Below are positions 6,651 to 12,106 of a stretch of DNA of 12,106 nt, one piece after another (the first letter of the stretch is position 1; every line of letters begins with the position of its first letter). The translations under genes were made by a program, and so were the position numbers. The notes beneath the pieces were generated by a model. It had not been told where the DNA came from. It made no database searches and worked only from the letters and a program-made list of their open reading frames with translations. The stretch is from the NCBI GenBank assembly GCA_900549535.1, contig UROR01000056.1:1-12106 (forward strand), given 5' to 3'. This DNA comes from an uncultured Collinsella sp. (lineage in GTDB: Bacteria > Actinomycetota > Coriobacteriia > Coriobacteriales > Coriobacteriaceae).

Positions 6651-7628
6651 ATGTACCAGACGCGTAAGATCGGTGTGGTCGGCCAGGGCCACGTAGGAGC
6701 ACATGTTGCCAACAGTCTGCTCATGCAGGGCATTGCCGATGAGCTGTACCTGTGCGATATCAACCAGGCCAAGGTGACGTCCGAGGTCCAGGACCTGCGC
6801 GACTCCCTTTCGTTTGTCCCGTACAACACCAAGATCGTCAACCGCTACGACCACTACGAGGAGCTGGCCTGCTGCGACGTCATCGTCAACGCCGCCGGCA
6901 AGGTCGCGCTGGCCGCCGGCAACCGCGACGGCGAGCTGTTCTTTACCACCGACGCCGCCCGCACCTTTGCCAAGCGCATCGTCGACGCCGGCTTTGACGG
7001 CATCTTCGTGAGCATCTCCAACCCCTGCGACGTCGTATGCACCGAGCTGTGGCACCTGACCGGCTACGATCCCAAGAAGATCATCGGCTCGGGCTGCGGT
7101 CTGGACTCTGCCCGCCTGCGCACCGAGATCTCCAAAAAGGTCGGCGTGAGCCCCAAGTCCGTCGACGCCTACATGATCGGCGAGCACGGCTTTAGCCAGC
7201 TGGCCGCCTTTAAGGCCGCGACCATCGCCGGCAAGAGCCTCAACGAGCTCCAGGCCGAGAACCCCGACAAGTACGCCTTTGACCACATGGAGGTCGAGGA
7301 GCTCGCGCGCAAGGGCGGCTATGTGACCTACCAGGGCAAGCAGTGCACCGAGTACGCCGTCGCCAACTCCGCCGCGCGCGTCTGCGCCGCCGTGCTGCAC
7401 AACGAGCACGCCGTGCTTTCCGCTTCTACGCTTATGACCGGCCAGTATGGCGAGGAGGGCATCTTTACCTCCCTGCCGTGCGTGATCGGCGCCGAGGGCG
7501 TCGAGGAAGTCTACACGCTCGACCTGTCCGAGCACGAGCTCGAGGGCTTCCACAAGAGCTGCCAGCACATCCGCGACAACATCGCCCAGCTCGACTGGTG
7601 GGACGCCGAGGCCTTCGACGCAAAGTAG
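6651..7628 (+). CDS. NAD-dependent L-2-hydroxyacid dehydrogenase (LDH/MDH family, L-HicDH-like)
   Basis: The enzyme should reversibly reduce a 2-oxoacid to an L-2-hydroxyacid with NADH. The 325-residue protein has the Rossmann loop GQGHVG (11-16), D36 after the second strand (NAD rather than NADP), SNPCDV (123-128), the catalytic pair D152/H179 in GLDSARLR and IGEHGFSQ, and the substrate carboxylate Arg R155. The mobile loop reads GKVALAAGNRDGELFF with R92 as the likely transition-state Arg. It lacks the NQKPGETR loop of true lactate dehydrogenases and instead resembles L-2-hydroxyisocaproate dehydrogenases. The substrate may therefore be a branched or larger 2-oxoacid rather than pyruvate. 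ATG at 6651 is preceded by GAAAGGA (6637-6643) with a 7-nt gap; the reading frame is open further upstream but has no RBS there. A strong terminator follows at 7659. Confidence 0.9.
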   Translation: MYQTRKIGVVGQGHVGAHVANSLLMQGIADELYLCDINQAKVTSEVQDLRDSLSFVPYNTKIVNRYDHYEELACCDVIVNAAGKVALAAGNRDGELFFTTDAARTFAKRIVDAGFDGIFVSISNPCDVVCTELWHLTGYDPKKIIGSGCGLDSARLRTEISKKVGVSPKSVDAYMIGEHGFSQLAAFKAATIAGKSLNELQAENPDKYAFDHMEVEELARKGGYVTYQGKQCTEYAVANSAARVCAAVLHNEHAVLSASTLMTGQYGEEGIFTSLPCVIGAEGVEEVYTLDLSEHELEGFHKSCQHIRDNIAQLDWWDAEAFDAK

Positions 7629-7658
7629 GCCGCTGGCTGCCGCAACCTTGCGAATCTA

Positions 7659-7699
7659 AGCGGGCCGTGCCGGAAAACCCCGGTGCGGCCCGCTTTTTT
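7659..7699 (+). terminator. Rho-independent terminator after the dehydrogenase gene
   Basis: Arms 7659-7673 and 7680-7694 pair over 15 bp, including two G-T wobbles, with a 6-nt loop and a six-T run at 7694-7699. This is a strong GC-rich intrinsic terminator 30 nt past the stop codon. Confidence 0.93.
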
Positions 7700-7716
7700 G
7701 CTCATGCAACACGTTT

Positions 7717-7912
7717 GCGAATCGAAGGTGAATACTTTTCCGCGAAGTGAACAAGCAAAAACAAGCCCCCGAAGCATCGACACTTTTCAGACGCCGTTTC
7801 CTGCGGCTTCGCCAAGTTTTTCCTGCAGTTTTGGCGTCAAAAAGTGTGGATGCTTCGGGGGCCCAAAATAGGTCGTTCACTTCGCGGAAAAGTATTCACC
7901 TTCGTTTTTCGC
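7717..7912. repeat. Nested long palindromic element
   Basis: The outer arms 7723-7752 and 7875-7904 are a perfect 30-nt inverted repeat, with a further 5 matching bases outside (7717-7721 and 7908-7912). Inside it, 7765-7795 and 7833-7862 form a second inverted repeat of about 30 nt with one mismatch and a small bulge. A central loop of 37 nt remains. The element fills the space between two convergent genes, between their respective terminators. No convincing coding sequence lies inside. It may be a non-autonomous MITE-like element or a protein-binding palindrome; its copy number in the genome is unknown. Confidence 0.9.
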
Positions 7913-7940
7913 GCAGACACGGATCCGGCCGCCGCAACGC

Positions 7941-7972
7941 AAAACGGGGCCCGCGCGCAGCGCAGACCCCGT
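7941..7972 (-). terminator. Rho-independent terminator after the SIS-domain gene
   Basis: On the minus strand, bases 7972-7944 fold into a 13-bp GC-rich stem with a 3-nt loop (two G-T wobbles), followed by a short T-run at 7944-7941. It lies 24 nt downstream of the SIS stop codon and would end the recQ-gntR-SIS transcript. Confidence 0.8.
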
Positions 7973-7995
7973 CGTGAGAGGTTATTCCCGGTATA

Positions 7996-8964
7996 TTAGT
8001 ACTGCTCGATGCCCATGTAGCGACGAACCTCGGGGCTGTGGTCAAACACCTTGCCGCGGGCGGCGCGCAGCTCGCAGCTCATGTTGTAGAAGAAGATCGG
8101 CTCCAGGAACGAACGCACACTGGCAGGCACTTCGCCCACGCCGTACTCAAGCGCGTCGAGCACCATGACTGTATCGGTGTGCGTGTTGAGGAACGCAAGA
8201 GCGCGCTCCTCCATGGGGCGGCACTCGCCCGCGCCAAGCTGCACAAAGTAGAACACGCCGGGCTCAGTGGCCTCGAAGGGACCGTGGAAATACTCGCCGG
8301 AGTGGATGTAGCAGCAGTGCTGCCACTGCATCTCCATGAGCGAACAGATGGCCATGGCGTAGGTCTGGCTAAAGTTGGGGCCGGAGCCCAGGATATAGAA
8401 GAACTTGTGCTGCTGGCAGAGCTCGGCAAAGCGGGCGCCCAGCTCGGCGTTGACCTTCTCGCGGGCGGCGGGCAGCAGCGCATCCATCTGCTTGAGGCCC
8501 TCGTACATGTCGGCGAGCGCCTCGTAGCCTTCCTGCTGGTCGAGCAGTTCGGCGGCGATCAGAGCGCCGATGCCCTGCGGCACCTCGGCCTGCGGCACGC
8601 CCTCGCCCCAGGGGTAGACCCAGGTAGTCCACTTGCCGTTGTCGATCTTGGAGCCCTCGCAGTCGGTGAGGGCAACGACCTCAGCACCGGCAGCCAGCGC
8701 CATCTCGCAGCCGTCGACGACCTCCTGCGTGTTGCCGCTGTGGCTGCAGGCGATGACGAGCGACTTCTCGCCAAGACTCTTGGGAGCCATCAGACAAAAC
8801 TCGCGTGCCGTGTAGGCCGTCGAGGTAAACGTGGTGGCCTCGCGCTTGAGCAGCTCGTTGGCCGGCATCAGGTCGATCATCGAACCGCCACAGGCAATCC
8901 AAAAGACATTCTCGATTTTGCCCTTGCGCTCGATGATTTCCTGAACCAGATCATGTGCGTTCAT
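7996..8964 (-). CDS. Double-SIS sugar-phosphate deglycase/isomerase (fructosamine deglycase FrlB-like)
   Basis: The 322-residue protein has two SIS (phosphosugar-binding) domains. The first carries CGGSM (25-29) and the phosphate-binding CSHSGNTQE (73-81). The second spans about 185-290 with GSGPNFSQTYA (193-203) and HSGEYFHGPFE (221-231), whose Glu is the likely general acid/base. The C-terminus HSPEVRRYMGIEQY resembles FrlB-type fructoselysine-6-phosphate deglycases more than GlmS isomerases, and no glutaminase domain is present. The likely reaction is cleavage of a phosphorylated fructosamine or related amino sugar to glucose-6-phosphate plus an amine, but the exact substrate cannot be read from sequence. 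ATG at 8964 has AAGGAGG (8974-8980) 9 nt upstream. A GntR/HutC regulator precedes it on the same strand; no kinase or transporter lies in the window. Confidence 0.9.
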   Translation of the reverse strand: MNAHDLVQEIIERKGKIENVFWIACGGSMIDLMPANELLKREATTFTSTAYTAREFCLMAPKSLGEKSLVIACSHSGNTQEVVDGCEMALAAGAEVVALTDCEGSKIDNGKWTTWVYPWGEGVPQAEVPQGIGALIAAELLDQQEGYEALADMYEGLKQMDALLPAAREKVNAELGARFAELCQQHKFFYILGSGPNFSQTYAMAICSLMEMQWQHCCYIHSGEYFHGPFEATEPGVFYFVQLGAGECRPMEERALAFLNTHTDTVMVLDALEYGVGEVPASVRSFLEPIFFYNMSCELRAARGKVFDHSPEVRRYMGIEQY

Positions 8965-9020
8965 CCTGATGTTCCTCCTTGTGGGGCGGCTTTGAGCGAC
9001 GGCAGCTCGTACCTGCTGTC

Positions 9021-9099
9021 GTTCTATGTTGTCCTATTTATAACACGTGTAACAACGCCCGTGAAGTCATCTCGGCAAATTTGTTCTATGTTGTTCTAT
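9021..9099 (-). promoter_or_regulatory. Paired GTTCTAT operator-like boxes upstream of the SIS gene
   Basis: Four heptamers GTTCTAT (one as GTCCTAT) lie at 9021, 9031, 9083 and 9093. They form two 17-bp boxes, 9021-9037 and 9083-9099, which share 16 of 17 bases. Heptamers within a box start 10 bp apart, about one helical turn. The proximal box overlaps the predicted -10 and start site of the SIS promoter; the distal box lies about 17 bp upstream of the -35. This is where the upstream GntR/HutC protein could bind. Binding is inferred. Confidence 0.6.
9037..9065 (-). promoter_or_regulatory. Predicted promoter of the SIS gene
   Basis: On the minus strand, TATAAA (9042-9037) is preceded at 17 bp by TTCACG (9065-9060), a 4 of 6 match to the -35 consensus. 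The spacer contains the 8-bp palindrome ACACGTGT (9043-9050). A start near 9030 would give a leader of about 65 nt to the ATG at 8964. Confidence 0.45.
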
Positions 9100-9108
9100 C
9101 TGTGGACG

Positions 9109-9864
9109 TTAGATGTCAAACACGTAACGCGAGCCCACGATCTTTTGGCGGCCGAGCAGCAAGGGGCGCTCGTCCTCATCGGTAAAGTACGCCTCCATAT
9201 AGAAGAGTGGCTCGCCGACCGGCACCTCCAGCAGCGGGGCCGCCTGAGCATCGGCAAGCGCAATCTCCACGGTGCAGGGGTCGGACTTGAGCGGCGCGCG
9301 ACCCGAATGCTCGGCAACGAGCGCAAAGATTGAGTTATCGGTGAGGTCCTCATCGGCCAGCGTCTGCAGGTAGGGATGGTCGGCGAGCACAAAGGCGTTG
9401 TTCTCAAGCATGACAGGGATGCCGTCGGCCGTGCGCACGCGCTCGACCACGATAAGCTCGCAGCCGGGCTCCACGCCAAAGAACGCCGCATCCTCGTGCG
9501 TCGCCGCGACCACCGTGCGCGACACCAGACGCGCACCCGGCACCATGTCGTTGGCAGCACAACCCTCAGTAAAGCTCTGGACGTCACCCTTCTGGCGAAT
9601 CTTGCGCTTGAGCTTGGGAGCGCACACAAACGTGCCCCTCCCCTGCTGGCGGCTGAGATACCCCGCGCGCGACAGTTCCTCGATAGCGCGGCGCACGGTG
9701 ATGCGTCCCACGCCGTAGTACTTCGCGAGCTCCATCTCGGAAGGAATGCGCGAGCCGGATGCGTACACGCCACGCGCGATCTCGCCCTTTAGGTCGTCCA
9801 TAACCTGCTGGTACAGCGGCACAGCGGACACCTCAGTGCGCTCGGTTTTATCGTCGGATGCCAT
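9109..9864 (-). CDS. GntR-family transcriptional regulator, HutC subfamily (UTRA domain)
   Basis: This is a cytosolic DNA-binding regulator whose effector is probably a sugar phosphate or related metabolite. The 251-residue protein has an N-terminal GntR winged helix (about 16-82) containing IPSEMELAKYYGVGRITVRR (40-59) with the recognition helix, ending in SRQQGRGTFV. It is followed by a UTRA ligand-binding domain (about 100-245) with the typical LIVVERVRTADGIPVMLENN stretch. Length is normal for HutC/NagR/FrlR-type proteins. The ATG at 9864 lies 2 nt after the recQ stop codon, with GGAG 7 nt upstream, so translation is probably coupled to recQ. The SIS gene lies 144 bp downstream with operator-like boxes between, so a repressor of that gene, relieved by its substrate, is the simplest role. 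Target and ligand are inferred. Confidence 0.95.
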   Translation of the reverse strand: MASDDKTERTEVSAVPLYQQVMDDLKGEIARGVYASGSRIPSEMELAKYYGVGRITVRRAIEELSRAGYLSRQQGRGTFVCAPKLKRKIRQKGDVQSFTEGCAANDMVPGARLVSRTVVAATHEDAAFFGVEPGCELIVVERVRTADGIPVMLENNAFVLADHPYLQTLADEDLTDNSIFALVAEHSGRAPLKSDPCTVEIALADAQAAPLLEVPVGEPLFYMEAYFTDEDERPLLLGRQKIVGSRYVFDI

Positions 9865-9866
9865 CG

Positions 9867-11849
9867 TTATGCTCCATTCCGTGCATGCTCGGACTCAAAC
9901 TCTTCAATCGCCGCCATAAACTGCTCGCCAAAGGCGTCGGCCTTTTTCTCGCCGATACCGTTGACCTGGATAAGCTCGTCGCGCGTCTGCGGGCGTAGAC
10001 GGCACAGACCGCGCAGGGCCTTGTCGGAAAAGACCATGTACGGTGCCATCTCCAGCTCGGTCGAGATCTCCTTGCGCAGGGCGCGCAGGCGTTCGAACAG
10101 CTCGGCATCGTCACCCACGCGCGGGCGCTGATCCAGCTCGGCCTCCTCGCGCAGCAGATCCACCGCACGGCGGGCGCGGGCCGAGGCCTTGCGCTTGGAT
10201 GCGCGACGCTTAACGGTAAAGGCGAACGCCTCGTCCTCGACCTCGGCGGCACGCGGGCCCAGCCCCACGACCGGGTACTGCCCCTGCGAGGTAGCCAGAT
10301 AACCGCGACCGCACAGCTGGCCGACGATGTCCTTGATGCGCCCGACCGATTCGCTCGACAGCTCACCGTAGCCGCGGTCCTCGTCCAGATGCATCTGGCG
10401 AATGCGCTCGGTGTTGCCGCCATGGAGCACGTCGGCGATGAGCGACTTGCCAAAGCGCATGGGTCGCGTGGCCACATAGCGCACGGCGGCGCGGGCCATA
10501 TCGGTGACGTCCTCGACCTCGAACTGCGTGAGGCAGTTGCTGCAGTTGCCGCAGCCTTCGGCGTCGTCCGTGGCGGCGCTGCCCGTACCGGCCGCGGCAG
10601 CATGCTCGGCCGCGGCCTCGTCGCCAAAGTAGCGCAGCATATATTCGCGCAGGCAACCGGTGGTATTGCAGTAGCCCTCCATCTGGCTGAGCAGACGATA
10701 TCGATTCTGGAGCGCCCACGCGCGCTGCTCGTCGTCAAGTGTCTCATCGGCAGCATCGCCGCGGTCGATCAGAAAGCGGCGCATGCGAAAATCGTTGCCG
10801 TTCCACAGCAAGTGGCAGCTAGCCGGGTCGCCATCGCGGCCGGCGCGGCCCGCCTCCTGGTAGTAGGCCTCGATGCTCTCGGGCACGTTGTTGTGGATCA
10901 CGTAGCGCACGTTGGGCTTGTCGATGCCCATGCCAAAGGCGTTGGTGGCAACCATCACCTGGATATCGTCGTCGATAAAGGCGCGCTGGCTTTGGCGACG
11001 GGCGTCGTTGCCCATGCCGGCATGGTAGCGACCAACGCGAATGCCGCTGGAGCCCAGCGCCTCGGCAAGCTCACCTGCCAGCGCATCGACCGTCTTGCGG
11101 GTCGAGCAATACACGATGCCGCTCTCACCCGAATGCGCGATCACATAGTCGCGCACCCACGCGGCCTTGGCCTTGTCGCCCATCTCCTCGCAGCCAAAGT
11201 AGAGGTTCTTGCGATCGAAGCCCGTCACCACCGTCGCGGGGCTTTGCAGGCCGAGCATCTGCTGAATGTCCGCGCGCACGCGCTCGGTTGCCGTAGCGGT
11301 AAAGGCCGCCACGATGGGGCGCTGCGGAAGCGAATCGATGAACTCGCGAATCTGCAGGTAAGCGGGGCGGAAATCCTGGCCCCATTGGCTTACGCAGTGG
11401 GCCTCGTCAATGGCCACGAGCGGCACGCCGATGCCGCCTTCGGCCGCAGCCTCCTGCGCAAAAGCTAAAAAGCGCGGCTCGAGCAGGCGCTCGGGCGCCA
11501 CGTACATAAGCTGGTAGCGGCCCTCGCGCGCCCGCTTGAGCACAGTGTTTTGCTGGGCCGGGGTAAGGCTGGAGTTGAGATAGCTGGGTCGCGCACCCGC
11601 CGCGAGCAACGCACGGGTCTGGTCCTCCATAAGCGACAGCAGCGGACTCACCACAAAGGTAATGCCGGGCAGCATGAGCGCGGGCACCTGGTAGCAAATG
11701 GACTTGCCGGCGCCCGTGGGCATAACGCCCAGCGCATCGCGACCGGCTAGGATCGCATCGACCATGCGGTCCTGTCCCGGGCGAAACGAGGTGTAGCCAA
11801 AATAGGCGCCGAGCGTGTCGAGCGCCATCTGCTGCATGCTATCGGTCAT
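9867..11849 (-). CDS. recQ: ATP-dependent DNA helicase RecQ
   Basis: RecQ is a 3'-5' DNA helicase acting in recombinational repair and replication-fork processing. The 660-residue protein has motif 0 (FRPGQ, 22-26), Walker A MPTGAGKS (43-50), DEAH (148-151), the TAT motif at 184-188 and motif VI QEAGRAGRDG (331-340). The zinc-binding domain uses C399, C433, C436 and C439. Relative to E. coli RecQ (609 residues) it carries a roughly 20-residue acidic and Ala-rich insertion (about 411-431) between the first and second zinc cysteines. The RQC winged helix (about 445-545), a basic linker (about 547-561) and a C-terminal HRDC domain (about 575-650) complete the full bacterial set. ATG at 11849 is preceded by AGGA with a 4-nt gap; Met5 and Met8 are possible alternatives. 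A TATAAT lies about 30 bp upstream. The gene heads the recQ-gntR unit. Confidence 0.97.
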   Translation of the reverse strand: MTDSMQQMALDTLGAYFGYTSFRPGQDRMVDAILAGRDALGVMPTGAGKSICYQVPALMLPGITFVVSPLLSLMEDQTRALLAAGARPSYLNSSLTPAQQNTVLKRAREGRYQLMYVAPERLLEPRFLAFAQEAAAEGGIGVPLVAIDEAHCVSQWGQDFRPAYLQIREFIDSLPQRPIVAAFTATATERVRADIQQMLGLQSPATVVTGFDRKNLYFGCEEMGDKAKAAWVRDYVIAHSGESGIVYCSTRKTVDALAGELAEALGSSGIRVGRYHAGMGNDARRQSQRAFIDDDIQVMVATNAFGMGIDKPNVRYVIHNNVPESIEAYYQEAGRAGRDGDPASCHLLWNGNDFRMRRFLIDRGDAADETLDDEQRAWALQNRYRLLSQMEGYCNTTGCLREYMLRYFGDEAAAEHAAAAGTGSAATDDAEGCGNCSNCLTQFEVEDVTDMARAAVRYVATRPMRFGKSLIADVLHGGNTERIRQMHLDEDRGYGELSSESVGRIKDIVGQLCGRGYLATSQGQYPVVGLGPRAAEVEDEAFAFTVKRRASKRKASARARRAVDLLREEAELDQRPRVGDDAELFERLRALRKEISTELEMAPYMVFSDKALRGLCRLRPQTRDELIQVNGIGEKKADAFGEQFMAAIEEFESEHARNGA

Positions 11850-11880
11850 GGTTTCCTAACGTCCAAATCATCTGCCGCCG

Positions 11881-11886
11881 ATTATA
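11881..11886 (-). promoter_or_regulatory. -10 element of the recQ promoter
   Basis: A perfect TATAAT on the minus strand lies 32 bp before the recQ ATG, giving a predicted leader of about 25 nt. The -35 region at 17-18 bp spacing is poor, so the promoter may be weak or need an activator. Confidence 0.5.
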
Positions 11887-11954
11887 CGCCGCCACGCGGA
11901 CAGCAGCACACGGCCGCCGCCCAGACTAGTCGTTTAAGAACGCCCCCAACGGCT

Positions 11955-12004
11955 AAGGAGTGTCCCCAGGTGCCGGCAGAAAAGGAACGTCCCCAAGTGC
12001 CGGC
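11955..12004. repeat. Degenerate 23-nt direct repeat pair
   Basis: Bases 11955-11977 and 11982-12004 match at 20 of 23 positions, both ending in GTGCCGGC after TCCCCA and offset by 27 bp. A further 9-nt direct repeat GGCAACGCC follows at 12007-12015 and 12024-12032. No coding sequence is evident between recQ and the right edge. Confidence 0.75.
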
Positions 12005-12060
12005 CCGGCAACGCCGATGTTTTGGCAACGCCAGACACTATGACCCAATCCGAGGGCACT

Positions 12061-12101
12061 AAAAAGATAGGAGCCCCCGCTCGTGACCGCGGGTCGGGGC
12101 T
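12061..12101 (-). terminator. Probable terminator of a minus-strand gene beyond the right edge
   Basis: On the minus strand, AGCC/GGCT and CCCGC/GCGGG form an interrupted GC-rich stem over 12101-12072, followed by CCTATCTTTTTA ending near 12061. The T-run direction points to a transcript entering from the right edge. This would separate recQ from its upstream neighbour. Confidence 0.45.
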
Positions 12102-12106
12102 GCGAC

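Noticed and set aside
7683..7977. Small proteins within the nested palindrome
   Set aside because: Short open frames on both strands follow from the inverted repeat itself; they lack RBSs and their translations mirror the palindrome.
9043..9050. ACACGTGT palindrome as the main GntR operator
   Set aside because: Only 8 bp and single copy; the duplicated 17-bp boxes on both sides are a stronger candidate.
8038..9333. 431-codon plus-strand open frame opposite the SIS gene
   Set aside because: It overlaps the SIS gene, the promoter region and part of the regulator gene on the wrong strand and shows no family motif.
10389..11468. 359-codon plus-strand open frame opposite recQ
   Set aside because: It is antisense to the helicase core, whose motifs are all intact; no RBS or recognisable domain.

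Overview
The window comes from a high-GC bacterial chromosome with strongly G/C-biased third codon positions. The gene families, the regular GGAGG-type ribosome binding sites and the many intergenic palindromes suggest a gut actinobacterium of the Coriobacteriia, most likely Collinsella or a close relative. This placement is inference from remembered family resemblance; no database was searched.

Layout, left to right. (1) 2-2935 (+): an M16C/presequence-protease-like zinc metallopeptidase missing its first few dozen residues at the window edge, followed by an AT-rich terminator hairpin. (2) 2936-3302: a gene-free stretch with a nested inverted-repeat array built from four copies of a 15-nt box, then a hairpin just before the next RBS. 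(3) 3303-3899 (+): 5-formyltetrahydrofolate cyclo-ligase. (4) 3925-5467: two similar 'hairpin plus 22-bp tandem box' elements in the same orientation, flanking a minus-strand gene (4067-5029) that joins an AbiEi-type antitoxin-like region to a PD-(D/E)XK-like nuclease domain. (5) 5513-6439 (-): a MetA-family homoserine O-acyltransferase with Glu111, which predicts acetyl-CoA use. (6) 6651-7628 (+): an NAD-dependent L-2-hydroxyacid dehydrogenase of the lactate/malate family, divergent from metA and ending in a strong terminator. (7) 7717-7912: a nested palindromic element about 190 bp long with a 30-nt perfect outer inverted repeat. (8) 7996-11849 (-): recQ, then a GntR/HutC regulator 2 nt downstream, then a double-SIS sugar-phosphate deglycase/isomerase. 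The SIS gene has its own predicted promoter carrying paired GTTCTAT boxes. (9) 11850-12106: the recQ promoter, a degenerate direct repeat, and a probable terminator of a minus-strand gene beyond the right edge.

The protein-coding genes are mostly housekeeping or small-molecule metabolism: peptide turnover, folate one-carbon metabolism, methionine biosynthesis, 2-oxoacid reduction, amino-sugar or fructosamine catabolism, and DNA repair. The clearest functional link is the regulator plus SIS enzyme plus operator-like boxes, which looks like a small substrate-induced catabolic module placed behind recQ. The intergenic DNA is the more unusual part. At least five unrelated palindromic or direct-repeat designs occur in 12 kb, and one pair brackets the only defence-like gene.
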